Assembly (NCBI GenBank): GCA_947501935.1
Contig: CANMXU010000003.1
Location: 186,001-250,000, forward strand
Length of the DNA stretch: 64,000 nucleotides
Reading direction: 5' to 3'
Origin: an uncultured Alteromonadaceae bacterium
GTDB lineage: Bacteria > Pseudomonadota > Gammaproteobacteria > Enterobacterales > Alteromonadaceae
The notes under the pieces: model-generated
Seen by the model: the letters and a program-made list of their open reading frames with translations, nothing else
Told to the model about the DNA's origin: nothing
The model's database searches: none
Program-made: the position numbers and the translations under genes
Part shown: positions 46,531 to 59,183 of the stretch, piece by piece
Numbering within the stretch: the stretch's first letter is position 1
Layout: every line of letters begins with the position of its first letter

Positions 46531-46926
46531 TTAATCAATAGTTGCTGGCGCGGTTTTATTTACCCGCCAAGGTGGATTTAAGCGATTATCGCCCGCCCAA
46601 TATAGCTTTATTTTATTGCCTGAAGGGTCATATAAAATAGCTTCTCGCCATAAATAAGACTGATCGGTTGGCTGTTGCTCAAACTCAATGCCCTTGTTTT
46701 GTAAATGTGTGACCCACGCATCTAAATTTTCACTTTCAAAGTAGATCACCGCACCATGACTAAAATCACTATTATCTAAAGCAAGTGAAAAGGTCGACTC
46801 GCCTTGTGGGCAACAAAAGCGAGCATAATGGGGAGTATCAACAATTTGAGTAAAACCAAGTTGCAGATAAAATTCAGTCGCTGCGACCATATTGTTAACC
46901 GGTAAGGTAATTTGATTTAGGTTCAT
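46531..46926 (-). CDS. VOC-family (glyoxalase/bleomycin-resistance-like) protein
   Basis: A 131-residue single VOC domain: NQITLPVNNMVAATEFYLQL at the start, a middle VIYFESENLDAWVTHL and the end ILYDPSGNKIKLYWAGDN. Metal-ligand candidates are the Glu of VIYFESEN and residues near the C-terminal turn. It is 20 bases downstream of fghA on the same strand, so it is probably part of the formaldehyde-detoxification unit. VOC genes often accompany frmA-fghA; a role on a glutathione adduct is plausible but inferred. Confidence 0.8.
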   Translation of the reverse strand: MNLNQITLPVNNMVAATEFYLQLGFTQIVDTPHYARFCCPQGESTFSLALDNSDFSHGAVIYFESENLDAWVTHLQNKGIEFEQQPTDQSYLWREAILYDPSGNKIKLYWAGDNRLNPPWRVNKTAPATID

Positions 46927-46946
46927 TGTGGTTCCAATTTATGCGG

Positions 46947-47789
46947 TTATTTCAAATGACTGGCGTGAAAACGCAAATGCTCTTCAATAAAACTGGCGAT
47001 AAAATAATAGCTGTGATCATATCCTTGATGAAGAGCTAAGGTTAATGGGTAACCGCTGGCTTTAGCAGCATGCTCTAAGGTTTCAGGTTTTAACTGTTCA
47101 CTGAGAAAGTCATCAGCTTCGCCTTGGTCAACTTTGGCAGGAACAAACTGGGTCGCTGTTCGCATCAGCTCACTAGCGTCATGGTTTCGCCAAGCAGCTG
47201 TGTTTTGTCCTAAATATGTCGTAAAAGCTTTTTTGCCCCAAGCGCAATTCATTGGGTTGCTGATCGGACTAAACGCCGACATTGAACAATATAATTCTGG
47301 ATTTCGCATCGCTATGGTTAATGCGCCATGTCCGCCCATTGAATGACCAGAAATAGCACGTTTATTTGATACTGGAAAAATAGCCTCAACTAATTGGGGT
47401 AATTCGTTCACCACATAATCGTACATTTGATAATGGCGGTTCCACGGCGGCTGAGTAGCATTAACGTAAAAGCCGGCACCTTGGCCTAAGTCGTAACTTG
47501 GATCGTCAGCAACGTCATCACCACGTGGGCTAGTATCAGGCGCAACAATAGCAATACCCAATTCTGCGGCGATTCGCTGAGCACCAGCTTTTTGCATGAA
47601 ATTTTCATCAGTACAGGTAAGGCCTGAAAGCCAATACAATACCGGCACTTTTTGCTCATTACTGGCTTGTGGTGGTAAATAAATAGCAAAGCGCATATCG
47701 CAATTTAGGGTTTTAGAATGATGACTATATTGCTTGTGCCATCCGCCAAAACTTTTATTTACCGTTAAATTTTCAATTGTCATATTCAA
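46947..47789 (-). CDS. fghA: S-formylglutathione hydrolase
   Basis: A 280-residue esterase-D-type hydrolase that splits S-formylglutathione into formate and glutathione. The serine nucleophile is in GHSMGGHGAL (~147-156), and FYVNATQPPWNRHYQMYDYV and YDHSYYFIASFIEEH (catalytic His) complete the family pattern. It follows the class III alcohol dehydrogenase by 52 bases. Together they oxidise formaldehyde to formate. Length is normal (~278). Confidence 0.96.
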   Translation of the reverse strand: MNMTIENLTVNKSFGGWHKQYSHHSKTLNCDMRFAIYLPPQASNEQKVPVLYWLSGLTCTDENFMQKAGAQRIAAELGIAIVAPDTSPRGDDVADDPSYDLGQGAGFYVNATQPPWNRHYQMYDYVVNELPQLVEAIFPVSNKRAISGHSMGGHGALTIAMRNPELYCSMSAFSPISNPMNCAWGKKAFTTYLGQNTAAWRNHDASELMRTATQFVPAKVDQGEADDFLSEQLKPETLEHAAKASGYPLTLALHQGYDHSYYFIASFIEEHLRFHASHLK

Positions 47790-47841
47790 ACCTTAATAGG
47801 CAGCCTTAGCCAAAATACACGGATAAAGCTGCTGATATATT

Positions 47842-48981
<1,140 letters not shown>

Positions 48982-49225
48982 CTATTCGATGAAAGCAAAA
49001 TTGATAATTCGCTTAAGTATTCAGCCACTAATTAGCTTAATGAACTGTTACTTAAGCGCTGCAATTGTATTTAAGCGTAGAATTGAGTTTAGTCTACTTT
49101 GTATAGTTGAGCTGATAACGCCAGCATAAAACGACACACGATATTAATGGCTACTATTATAGTTATTTCTTATTTGATGATAATCTACCTTTATAGAAAA
49201 TCATTTTTACACACAGGTAATAATA

Positions 49226-50092
49226 ATGCAGTGGGAAGGGATAAGTGAATTTGTTTACGTGGCTGAAAATGAAAGCTTTACCCAAGCTGCGAAAAAAATG
49301 GCGATATCTACAGCTCAAGTAAGCCGCCAAATCAGCGCTTTAGAAAAACGCCTTAATATAAAATTATTTTACCGAACCACCCGCAAAGTATCATTAACCG
49401 AAGAAGGGCGACTGTTTTACCAACATTGTCGTAGTGTACTTGACGGCCTAGATGCAGCCGAACGCGCCATCACTAATCTTCAGTCGAAACCGCAAGGGAA
49501 AATTAAACTCACCGCGCCGGTAACCTACGGCGAACAACAAATATTGCCGTTAGTTAATGACTTTATTAAGCAATATGACAAGGTTGAAGTTTCCGCTTAT
49601 CTCAGTAACCAACAAGTTGATTTAGTTGAACAAGGTTATGATCTCGCCATTCGCCTCGGCAAACTTAACGATTCAACCATGATGACAAAAAAATTAGCGA
49701 CAAGAAAAAACTACGTTTGTGCATCACCTGCTTATTTACACAAATATGGCACCCCGCATTCTTTATCAGAGCTAAATAAACACAACTGCTTGTTAGGCAC
49801 ATTAGACTATTGGCGTTTTATCGAAGCAGGCAAAGATAAAAATATTAGAGTAACCGGCACCCTGCGCTATAACAGTGGTTTAGCTTTGGTTGATGCAGCA
49901 CTTAAAGATTTAGGTATAGTGCAACTACCTGATAATTACGTGCAAAATTATATTCAAAGTGGAGAACTGGTCACCTTATTAGACAGTTTTAGCGAGCCTG
50001 ATGAGGGGATATGGGCGGTTTATCCACATAATCGTCAGCTTTCACCCAAAATAAGGTTGTTGGTAGATTACTTGGCAGAACATATTTATTAA
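49226..50092 (+). CDS. LysR-family regulator divergent from frmA
   Basis: A 288-residue LysR regulator: winged helix-turn-helix at residues ~5-62 (FTQAAKKMAISTAQVSRQIS, LFYRTTRKVSLTEEG) and an effector-binding domain after it. It is read away from frmA with a 253-base spacer, the common layout for a LysR protein controlling the neighbouring operon and itself. Control of formaldehyde detoxification is inferred from this arrangement. I could not pick out a convincing LysR T-N11-A box. Confidence 0.9.
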   Translation: MQWEGISEFVYVAENESFTQAAKKMAISTAQVSRQISALEKRLNIKLFYRTTRKVSLTEEGRLFYQHCRSVLDGLDAAERAITNLQSKPQGKIKLTAPVTYGEQQILPLVNDFIKQYDKVEVSAYLSNQQVDLVEQGYDLAIRLGKLNDSTMMTKKLATRKNYVCASPAYLHKYGTPHSLSELNKHNCLLGTLDYWRFIEAGKDKNIRVTGTLRYNSGLALVDAALKDLGIVQLPDNYVQNYIQSGELVTLLDSFSEPDEGIWAVYPHNRQLSPKIRLLVDYLAEHIY

Positions 50093-50184
50093 TTTTTTAG
50101 TGCTCGCTTTAATTAGAGTAAAACTGCTGATAATTTTGTTATAAGCTACAGTGCCATATTGGCTTAATTATTAACTTACACACC

Positions 50185-51567
50185 ATGATCTCGATAAAAA
50201 ACTTAACCCATGAACATTTAACCATTAGCCACTGGCAAGTTTTAGCTAACGAACATTGGTGTATTTTAGGAAAAAACGGCTCAGGCAAACAAATTATTGA
50301 TCAACTGCTATTAGGCGAACTTAGTAATATTAACGCCGAAGAAATAGCCTTGCCAAAACCTGAAAAGGTCAAATTAATTTCTTTTGAAGCCCAGCAAGCA
50401 ATTTACGAAAATGAACTAAAAAATGACCGTAGCGACCTTATTAACGAAGCCGATATTGGTACACCAGTAAAAGACTTTTTACCCAAAGGTATGCTCAACC
50501 ATCCGTTAGTTGCCAAGCTACACCTTGAACATAAACTTGAGACTGGCTATCGACAATTAAGTACCGGCGAAAGTAGAAAGCTATTGATACTACAAGCGAT
50601 TTTGTTTGGCTGTGAATTAATGATTTGCGATAACCCGTTTGACAGTTTAGATATTGAGTCTTGCCAAGCACTTTCACAAACCCTGCAAACTATTTCACAA
50701 CAAGGCATTAACGTTATTTTACTGCTCAGCAACCGCCAAGATATTCCAGCGTGGTGCGACAACGTTGCTTTTATTGAGCGTAACAAGCTAACCGCACTTG
50801 GCGATATATCAGCACCAGATACTCAAAAAGCGATTGATGAACTGCTTGCACCTGCCTTGTTTGATCACAGTAAATGGCCTGATTTACTCAAAGCAGAACA
50901 ACCAACGAAACCAAAGTCACTTGTTAATATGAACCAGTGCACCGTGACCTATAACAATACTAAAGTGCTCAATAATTTTTCAATGACAATAAAGCCGTTG
51001 CAACACACCTTAATTACCGGCGCAAATGGTTCAGGTAAATCTACCCTAATGCATTTAATAACTGGGGATTGCACCCAATGTTATAGCAACGACATTAGCC
51101 TTTTTGATATTCAACGCGGCAGTGGCGAAACCATTTGGGAATTAAAGAAACACATGGGCATCGTTAGTTCTGAAATGCACCGCAATTATCGAGTACGTTG
51201 CAATGCCTTAACCGTAATCGTTTCAGGTTTTCATGACTCTATTGGTGTATATACCGAATTGGGCGAACAAGAAGTCATTATTGCCAAACAATGGCTTGCC
51301 ATGATTGGTATGAGTGATGAAGCCAATACCGCTTTTCATCAATTAAGTTATGGTGAACAACGACTTATTTTAATTGCTCGGGCATTAGTTAAATCACCTT
51401 GGCTGTTATTGCTTGATGAACCAACCCAAGGGCTTGATGAGTTAAACAGATATAGAGTACTTAATTTTTTAGATAAAATAGCCGCGAGTAAACAAAGTAC
51501 CATGGTTTTAGTTAGCCACCGAACAGATGAACATCTAGCTTTGTTTGAACAACATATTTCGATGTAA
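50185..51567 (+). CDS. ModF-like double ABC ATPase with a degenerate first site
   Basis: A 460-residue protein with two ABC ATPase domains and no membrane segment, like ModF (PhrA). The second domain is canonical: Walker A GANGSGKST (~284-292), signature LSYGEQRL, Walker B LLLLDEPTQGLD. In the first, Walker A ends in GKQ (GKNGSGKQ), the signature is LSTGESRK, and Walker B reads LMICDNPF with Asn instead of the catalytic Glu. So the first site may bind but hardly hydrolyse ATP. The family's function is uncertain; a link to molybdate uptake is historical. No modABC lies nearby. Confidence 0.82.
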   Translation: MISIKNLTHEHLTISHWQVLANEHWCILGKNGSGKQIIDQLLLGELSNINAEEIALPKPEKVKLISFEAQQAIYENELKNDRSDLINEADIGTPVKDFLPKGMLNHPLVAKLHLEHKLETGYRQLSTGESRKLLILQAILFGCELMICDNPFDSLDIESCQALSQTLQTISQQGINVILLLSNRQDIPAWCDNVAFIERNKLTALGDISAPDTQKAIDELLAPALFDHSKWPDLLKAEQPTKPKSLVNMNQCTVTYNNTKVLNNFSMTIKPLQHTLITGANGSGKSTLMHLITGDCTQCYSNDISLFDIQRGSGETIWELKKHMGIVSSEMHRNYRVRCNALTVIVSGFHDSIGVYTELGEQEVIIAKQWLAMIGMSDEANTAFHQLSYGEQRLILIARALVKSPWLLLLDEPTQGLDELNRYRVLNFLDKIAASKQSTMVLVSHRTDEHLALFEQHISM

Positions 51568-52042
51568 CCTCAAGCGTGATAAATAACTATTTAGAGCTGT
51601 TTTCCTATTAAATTCACTGGTTATGAACTCGGTTAACAACGTTTAAAACTGAGTTCAAAGTACTTACTGCCAGTTAATTATTAACAACAAAACGATATTA
51701 CCTCTAGTTTCATAACCTTCACACATAACCTAGATCTACTCCAAGGCGAGAATGATAACGCTAAGCTAGAATGACCGCCAATTAATTGTCTGCTTAGCTG
51801 AATCTTGACTTAATAATTCAGTTGAAAAACCACTACAAGTTGTAAAAATTTATCAGTCAAGATGACCAACATACGTTAGTGATCATCATGAACGCTTCTG
51901 AAACGATAGGTTCGAGTCAATAAACTTAAACAATTATCACCTTATAAAAAAACGGCCACTCTATGAGTAAGCCGCTTTATTTTTCAGAATAATATTATAT
52001 AAATAGCTAATATTTCTTATCCACAGAAGACCTTACAAGCGC
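51568..52042. other. Long gene-free spacer between the ABC gene and glmS
   Basis: 475 bases with no supported open frame. It holds an inverted repeat at 51624-51657 (TGAACTCGGTT / AACTGAGTTCA, 11-bp arms with one wobble) that may end the ABC-gene mRNA, and the glmS terminator at 51946-51974. The remaining ~290 bases between them show nothing I can name; a small RNA is possible but not visible as such. Confidence 0.5.
51946..51974 (-). terminator. Rho-independent terminator of glmS
   Basis: On the minus strand CGGCTTACTCATAGAGTGGCCG folds as CGGC, two-base bulge, ACTC, loop, GAGT, bulge, GCCG (51974-51953) and runs into TTTTTTT. It lies 69 bases after the glmS stop codon. Confidence 0.8.
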
Positions 52043-53875
52043 TTATTCAACGGTAACTGATTTTGCTAAATTACGTGGTTGGTCAACATCTGTACCTTTA
52101 ATAATGGCAACGTAATAAGAAAGTAGCTGTAAAGGAAGGGTGTATACGATAGGGGCGATAACGTCGTCACAATGCGGTACGTTAATTACTTTCATGGTGT
52201 CGTCGCTAGCAAATTTAGCGTCGCCGTCAGCAAATACATACATTAAGCCGCCACGAGCGCGTACTTCTTCAACGTTTGATTTAAGCTTTTCTATTAAGTC
52301 ATTTTTAGGGGCAACCACGATAACTGGCATGTCAGCATCAATTAACGCTAATGGGCCATGTTTTAATTCACCTGCTGCATAAGCTTCAGCGTGAATGTAT
52401 GAAATTTCTTTAAGTTTAAGTGCACCTTCCATCGCGATTGGGTACTGATCACCACGGCCTAAAAATAAGGCATGGTGTTTATCAGCAAAGTCTTCGGCAA
52501 GGTCTTCAATAGATGGCGCTAAGGCTAATACTTCTTCTAGCTTATTCGGTAAGGTCATTAATGATTGGCTGATGCTAGTTTGCTCAGCATCACTCATACC
52601 ATTGTGTTTACCTAGCGCTAAGGTCATCATTAATAAGCCCACTAATTGGGTAGTGAAAGCTTTGGTTGATGCTACACCAATTTCAGCGCCGGCTTTGGTC
52701 ATAAAGGCAAGGTCTGATTCACGCACTAATGATGAACCCGGTACATTACAAATAGCTAAGCTGGCGCTATAACCAATTTCTTTGGCCAAACGTAAGGCGG
52801 CTAAAGTATCAGCTGTTTCACCCGATTGAGAAATGGTAACAAGAAGGGCATTTTTTGGTACAAACGATTTACGGTAACGAAATTCACTGGCAATTTCGAT
52901 ATTACAGGATACGCCCGCTAACGATTCTAACCAATAACGTGCAACCATACCTGAGTGATAACTGGTACCACAGGCGATAATTTGCACATGCTCAATACCT
53001 TTTAATATTTCATCGGCGCCATTACCGAAGGTGTTTATGTCTAATACATTATTAGTTAAACGACCTTCTAAAGCATTACGAATGGCAGTAGGTTGCTCGT
53101 AGGTTTCTTTCAGCATGTAGTGGCGGTATTCGCCTTTGTCGCCAGCGTCGTGGCTTACTTCCGACTCTTTCGCTTCACGCTCTACTTTTAAACCATTTTT
53201 ATCAACAATGTTCACTTCAAAACGGGTAACTTCAGCAACATCACCTTCTTCAAGATAAGAGAATTTACGTGTTACTGGTAATAATGCCATAAAATCTGAA
53301 GCGATAAAGTTCTCACCTAAACCGTAACCGATAACTAATGGGCTACCTGAGCGTGCAACCACTAGGCGGTCTTTATCGCGGGTATCCATTACTACCGTAC
53401 CGTAGGCACCCTCAAGTTGTTTAACGGTTGTTTGAACAGCTGCTAATAAGCTGGCTGCACTTTTCAATTCATGGTGTACAAGGTGGGCGATGACTTCAGT
53501 ATCGGTTTCTGAAACAAATTCATAACCTAAACCTTGTAGTTGTGTACGTAACTGCGCATGGTTTTCAATAATACCATTATGAACCACGGCAATGGTTTCG
53601 CTTGAAACATGTGGGTGAGCATTTACTTCGCTCGGCGCACCATGTGTTGCCCAACGTGTATGTGCGATACCGGTGCCGCCATCTAATGGCTGTTCGGCTA
53701 AAGCATCTGCTAATTCTTTCACTTTACCTAAACGGCGTGAGCGCTTTAAATTATTGTTTTGATCAATAATAGCTACCCCTGCTGAGTCATAGCCACGGTA
53801 TTCAAGCCGTTTTAGTCCTTCAACTAAAATATCTGCTACGTCACGTTGTGCTACTGCGCCTACAATGCCACACAT
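52043..53875 (-). CDS. glmS: Glutamine--fructose-6-phosphate aminotransferase
   Basis: A 610-residue enzyme that makes glucosamine-6-phosphate, the entry to UDP-GlcNAc. The N-terminal glutaminase domain begins [12 protein letters not shown], with catalytic Cys1 after Met removal. Two SIS domains follow ([29 protein letters not shown]) and the C-terminal ends [13 protein letters not shown]. Length is normal (609). It starts 15 bases after the DeoR-family gene, so the two are cotranscribed. glmU, a later step, is just upstream. Confidence 0.97.
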   Translation of the reverse strand: MCGIVGAVAQRDVADILVEGLKRLEYRGYDSAGVAIIDQNNNLKRSRRLGKVKELADALAEQPLDGGTGIAHTRWATHGAPSEVNAHPHVSSETIAVVHNGIIENHAQLRTQLQGLGYEFVSETDTEVIAHLVHHELKSAASLLAAVQTTVKQLEGAYGTVVMDTRDKDRLVVARSGSPLVIGYGLGENFIASDFMALLPVTRKFSYLEEGDVAEVTRFEVNIVDKNGLKVEREAKESEVSHDAGDKGEYRHYMLKETYEQPTAIRNALEGRLTNNVLDINTFGNGADEILKGIEHVQIIACGTSYHSGMVARYWLESLAGVSCNIEIASEFRYRKSFVPKNALLVTISQSGETADTLAALRLAKEIGYSASLAICNVPGSSLVRESDLAFMTKAGAEIGVASTKAFTTQLVGLLMMTLALGKHNGMSDAEQTSISQSLMTLPNKLEEVLALAPSIEDLAEDFADKHHALFLGRGDQYPIAMEGALKLKEISYIHAEAYAAGELKHGPLALIDADMPVIVVAPKNDLIEKLKSNVEEVRARGGLMYVFADGDAKFASDDTMKVINVPHCDDVIAPIVYTLPLQLLSYYVAIIKGTDVDQPRNLAKSVTVE

Positions 53876-53890
53876 AAGTTTATCCTTTGT

Positions 53891-54658
53891 TTATTTGGTT
53901 TGGGCGCATATTAAGTTCACGCCTTGTTTAATCAATTGAGTTTTTACCGATGGCGCTAAGTCATCATCAGTAATTAAGGTATTTATTTTTTGCCAAGGTA
54001 TTTCTACATTGGGAATTTTTCGGCCAATTTTGTCTGACTCTACCATTACGATCACTTCACGAGAAACTTCAGCCATAACCTGACTTAAGCCAATAAGTTC
54101 ATTAAAGGTAGTTGTGCCGCGCTGCACGTCGATACCGTCTGCGCCAATAAAAAGCTGATCAAAGTCGTACGACTTGATCACTTGCTCTGCAACTTGACCT
54201 TTAAATGACTCTGATTGTGGATCCCAAGTGCCTCCGGTCATCAAAAGGGTAGGTTCGCCTTCTAATGCTTGTAATTCATTGGCAATAGCTAAGGAGTTAA
54301 CCATAACGACTAAGCCTTTTTTACCATCAAGGTAGGGCACTAATGCTGAGGTAGTTCTGCCGCTATCAATAATAATACGGTGATGGTCTTTAATTAGCTT
54401 GGCAGCTTGTTTCGCGATTGCTAACTTTCGCTTTGAAAGTTTACTTGGATTTGCTTCGGTGATTTCGGCAGGTAAAGAAACTGCGCCGCCGTATCGTCTA
54501 AGTAACAAGCCACTTTGTTCTAGAGAGGCAAGGTCTTTACGAATGGTTACTTCTGAGGTTTCAAACTGCTTGGCTAATTTATCAACGCTAACTTCGCCCA
54601 CTTTATTGAGCTCTGTAATAATAGTATGTCGACGTTGTTGAGTATTTCTTTTAGACAA
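53891..54658 (-). CDS. DeoR/GlpR-family regulator next to glmS
   Basis: A 255-residue regulator with a DeoR helix-turn-helix at ~1-57 (HTIITELNKVGEVSVDKLAK, SEVTIRKDLASLEQSGLLLR) and a sugar-phosphate-sensing domain typical of the family (IIIDSGRTTSALVPYL; LFIGADGIDVQRGTTTFNEL). It lies between glmU and glmS and is 15 bases upstream of glmS. DeoR-type regulators in this place occur in other Alteromonadales and Vibrio and are thought to control glmS by an amino-sugar phosphate. The effector here is inferred. Confidence 0.88.
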   Translation of the reverse strand: MSKRNTQQRRHTIITELNKVGEVSVDKLAKQFETSEVTIRKDLASLEQSGLLLRRYGGAVSLPAEITEANPSKLSKRKLAIAKQAAKLIKDHHRIIIDSGRTTSALVPYLDGKKGLVVMVNSLAIANELQALEGEPTLLMTGGTWDPQSESFKGQVAEQVIKSYDFDQLFIGADGIDVQRGTTTFNELIGLSQVMAEVSREVIVMVESDKIGRKIPNVEIPWQKINTLITDDDLAPSVKTQLIKQGVNLICAQTK

Positions 54659-54810
54659 GTTCAGCTTCCATTTGAATGTTTCAACATCAAACCGAAACTT
54701 ATAAGTTTCGGTTTGAAAGATGCGCTATTAAATCAAATTTTTACAAAAGATGCAATTATGCTTTGTTTATAACAAATAAGTAGCATATTTTATTTCTATA
54801 AACAGAAACT

Positions 54811-54846
54811 AAAAAAGCGCTAAGTAGTTACCTACTTAGCGCTTTT
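54811..54846 (-). terminator. Rho-independent terminator of glmU
   Basis: On the minus strand AAAAGCGCTAAGTAG, loop GTAA, CTACTTAGCGCTTTTTT: a stem of 13 or more pairs followed by six T. It lies 20 bases after the glmU stop codon and separates glmU from the deoR-glmS unit. Confidence 0.93.
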
Positions 54847-54865
54847 ACTAATTAAACTGTTGATA

Positions 54866-56233
54866 CTATTTAGCTAGCTTAGTAGGACGTTGCCAACCTT
54901 GTATATTGCGCTGCTTAGCTCGTGCAACGGCTAAGTCTTTATCGTCAACATTTTTAGCGACTACTGAGCCAGCACCTACAGTAGCTTGGTTGCCAATATT
55001 TACTGGCGCCACTAATGAACTATTTGAGCCAATAAAAGCGTTGTCACCAATAATGGTTTGAAATTTATTTACGCCGTCGTAATTACAGGTAATGGTACCA
55101 GCACCGATATTTGAGTAAGTACCTACTGTAGTATCACCTAAATAAGTTAAGTGCCCGGCTTTACTGCCTTCGCCTAAGGTTGATTTTTTCATTTCAACAA
55201 AGTTGCCAACGTGAGCGTCTTTTTCAATAACACTGCCTGGGCGAATACGTGCGAATGGGCCGGCAGAGCTGTCTTCTGCTAACGAGGCTTGTTCGATAAT
55301 TGAATTCGGTTTTATTTCAGCATTTTCACCAATAGTGCAGTCTTTTAAAATACAATTTGCGCCAATTTTTACGCCGTCAGCTAAGGTCACTTTACCTTCG
55401 AAAATACAGTTCACATCAATTTGTACTTCTTGACCAACGGTTAATTCGCCGCGAATATCAATACGGGCAGGGTCACGTAAACTTGCACCTGCGATCATTA
55501 ATTCTTCTGCCTGTCGGGCTTGATAAGCACGCTCTAATGCAGCAAGTTGTACACGATTATTAGCACCTTCCACTTCTATTTCTGTTTCAGGATGCGCAGT
55601 AGCGATAACTTTACCTTCATTGTGGCAAGAAGCAATAATGTCAGTTAAGTAATATTCACCTTGGGCATTATCGCTAGAAAGGCTACTTAACCAGCGTTTT
55701 AAGTCGCCACCGTTGGCAAGTAAAATACCTGTATTGGCTTCGTTAATTTTCAACTGCTCAGGAGAGGCATCTTTTTGTTCTATAATGCCAACTACGGTAT
55801 TTTTTTCATCACGAACTATGCGGCCATAGCCTGTAGGGTTAGCTAAATGAACGGTTAATAACCCCATGCCATTTTCAGGTTTTACAGATAATAAACTCTC
55901 TAGGGTTGATACTTTTGTTAATGGCACATCACCGTAAAGCACTAATACATTTTCGTCATCTTTTAGAAATGGTGAAGCTTGGTCAACCGCATGGCCAGTA
56001 CCTAATTGTTCAACTTGTTCAACAAAGGTTAAATCATCACCTGTTACTTGTGCTTTTAATGTGTCACCACCAAAACCATAAACTACATATATATTTTCAG
56101 CGCCTAGTTGTCGTGCACTATCAATTACATGGCCAACCATCGGCTTATCAGCAACAGGGTGAAGTACTTTAGGTAGGGAAGAGCGCATACGGGTACCTTT
56201 ACCCGCGGCAAGAATAACAACTGAGAGAGACAT
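54866..56233 (-). CDS. glmU: Bifunctional UDP-N-acetylglucosamine pyrophosphorylase / glucosamine-1-phosphate acetyltransferase
   Basis: A 455-residue enzyme for the last two steps to UDP-GlcNAc, the precursor of peptidoglycan and lipopolysaccharide. The N-terminal uridylyltransferase has [20 protein letters not shown] at residues 8-27. The C-terminal part is a left-handed beta-helix of hexapeptide repeats (for example [20 protein letters not shown]) with the acetyl-CoA site. Length is normal (456). It follows the atp operon, as in many gammaproteobacteria, but has its own terminator on each side. Confidence 0.97.
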   Translation of the reverse strand: MSLSVVILAAGKGTRMRSSLPKVLHPVADKPMVGHVIDSARQLGAENIYVVYGFGGDTLKAQVTGDDLTFVEQVEQLGTGHAVDQASPFLKDDENVLVLYGDVPLTKVSTLESLLSVKPENGMGLLTVHLANPTGYGRIVRDEKNTVVGIIEQKDASPEQLKINEANTGILLANGGDLKRWLSSLSSDNAQGEYYLTDIIASCHNEGKVIATAHPETEIEVEGANNRVQLAALERAYQARQAEELMIAGASLRDPARIDIRGELTVGQEVQIDVNCIFEGKVTLADGVKIGANCILKDCTIGENAEIKPNSIIEQASLAEDSSAGPFARIRPGSVIEKDAHVGNFVEMKKSTLGEGSKAGHLTYLGDTTVGTYSNIGAGTITCNYDGVNKFQTIIGDNAFIGSNSSLVAPVNIGNQATVGAGSVVAKNVDDKDLAVARAKQRNIQGWQRPTKLAK

Positions 56234-56296
56234 ATTTAATCCGTTAGTTTGTTTTTATTTTTAAACTTTTATTGGCGCTATTGTAGCGATTTTTAG

Positions 56297-56329
56297 GCAA
56301 AAAAAATAGCAGCTAAAGAGCTGCTATTT
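56297..56329 (-). terminator. Rho-independent terminator of the atp operon
   Basis: On the minus strand AAATAGCAGCT, loop CTTT, AGCTGCTATTT runs into TTTT GCC: an 11-bp perfect stem (56329-56304) with a T-run. It lies 34 bases after the atpC stop codon and before glmU. Confidence 0.92.
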
Positions 56330-56362
56330 ATATTCACTAAAACGTAATTTTTAGTTTAGCTG

Positions 56363-56782
56363 TTATTTTTTGCTTGTTGCTTGAATAACACGTAATTGAG
56401 CTACTGCTCGTGCTAATTCAGCGGCAGCTTCGGCGTAATTAACATCGTCACCATGAGCATTTAATTGCTCTTGTGCGCGTTGTTTCGCTTCTTCTGCTGC
56501 TTGTTCATCTAAGTCGTCACCACGTGTTGCTATATCAGCAAGTACGGTTACGTGATTAGGTTGAACTTCAAGCATACCGCCAGAAATGTAGATAACTTCT
56601 TCGTCACCACCTTTCTTTACGATTCTAGCCATACCAGGTTTTAGTGAGGTCAGCAAAGGTGCGTGACCAGGCATAATGCCTAATTCACCTTCGCTACCTG
56701 TGATCTGTAATGCTTCAATGCTACCAGAGAAGATGCTCTCTTCAGCACTTACCACATTAAGATTTACAGAAAGTATTGCCAT
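56363..56782 (-). CDS. atpC: ATP synthase epsilon subunit
   Basis: A 139-residue central-stalk subunit that couples and inhibits the F1 motor. It has the N-terminal beta-barrel ([32 protein letters not shown]) and a C-terminal helical hairpin. The ATG at 56782 follows GGAGG with correct spacing; the upstream TTG would lie before this site and is rejected. It is the last gene of the operon, with the terminator directly after. Confidence 0.97.
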   Translation of the reverse strand: MAILSVNLNVVSAEESIFSGSIEALQITGSEGELGIMPGHAPLLTSLKPGMARIVKKGGDEEVIYISGGMLEVQPNHVTVLADIATRGDDLDEQAAEEAKQRAQEQLNAHGDDVNYAEAAAELARAVAQLRVIQATSKK

Positions 56783-56848
56783 GTTGACCTCCAAATGGGC
56801 GACTAGTTTGCTCAGGCATTCACTTAAGCAATTAGTCGCCAGCCTTCA

Positions 56849-58258
<1,410 letters not shown>

Positions 58259-58292
58259 TTATTTACTAATAAAATAAACAAAGAACCTTTGC

Positions 58293-59153
58293 TTATACCG
58301 CTGCTGCACCGGCACAAATTTCACCCAATTCTTGAGTAATACTTGCTTGACGAGCTTTGTTATATACCAATTGTAAATCATCAATTAAGTCACCCGCGTT
58401 ATCAGTTGCAGCTTTCATTGCAACCATACGAGCAGCTTGTTCACATGCGAGGTTTTCAACCACACCTTGATATACTTGAGATTCTGTATAACGAACTAAT
58501 AACTGTTCAAGCAATGCTTGAGCATCTGGTTCGTATAGGTAATCCCAGCGATGCTTAATTGCGTCATCATCTGACTTAGGCAAAGGTAAAAGTTGATCGA
58601 TTGTCGGCTTTTGCGTCATGGTATTAACAAACTTGTTATATACAATGAACAACCTGTCTATCTCACCATTGTCATAGGCATTTAACATCACTTTCACACT
58701 ACCAATTAAATCGGTAAGTGAAGGCGTGTCACCTAATCCTGAAATTTGTGATACGACTTTAGCACCCATATTGTTGAAAAACGCTGTAGCTTTTGAGCCA
58801 ACAACGGCAAATTCAACTTCGGCGCCTGCTGATTGCTGTTCACCAGCATCAGCAAGTACTTGTTTAAATAAGTTAATATTTAAACCACCACACAAACCAC
58901 GGTCTGTTGAGACAACGATATAGCCTACACGCTTAGCTTCTCGTTCAACCATATAAGGATGACGATACTCTAAATTACCAAGCGCGATGTGACCGATCAC
59001 ATTTCGCATATTTTCAGCGTATGGACGAGAGGCAGCCATTGCATCTTGCGCTCTGCGCATTTTGCTAGCTGCAACCATTTCCATCGCGCTGGTGATCTTC
59101 TGTGTATTTTTTACACTTCCGATCTTTGATTTTATCTCTTTACCACCAGCCAT
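58293..59153 (-). CDS. atpG: ATP synthase gamma subunit
   Basis: The 286-residue central shaft of F1. It opens with the family start [20 protein letters not shown], continues with [19 protein letters not shown], and closes with the conserved C-terminal coiled-coil half ([34 protein letters not shown]). Length is normal (~287). It is placed between atpA and atpD. Confidence 0.98.
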   Translation of the reverse strand: MAGGKEIKSKIGSVKNTQKITSAMEMVAASKMRRAQDAMAASRPYAENMRNVIGHIALGNLEYRHPYMVEREAKRVGYIVVSTDRGLCGGLNINLFKQVLADAGEQQSAGAEVEFAVVGSKATAFFNNMGAKVVSQISGLGDTPSLTDLIGSVKVMLNAYDNGEIDRLFIVYNKFVNTMTQKPTIDQLLPLPKSDDDAIKHRWDYLYEPDAQALLEQLLVRYTESQVYQGVVENLACEQAARMVAMKAATDNAGDLIDDLQLVYNKARQASITQELGEICAGAAAV

Positions 59154-59183
59154 GACTAATTCTCCGCGAAAAGGTTAACTAAA

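Noticed and set aside
51568..52042. GlmZ-type small RNA upstream/downstream of glmS
   Set aside because: No recognisable GlmZ/GlmY-like hairpin order was seen, and the region lies after, not before, glmS; left as unassigned spacer.
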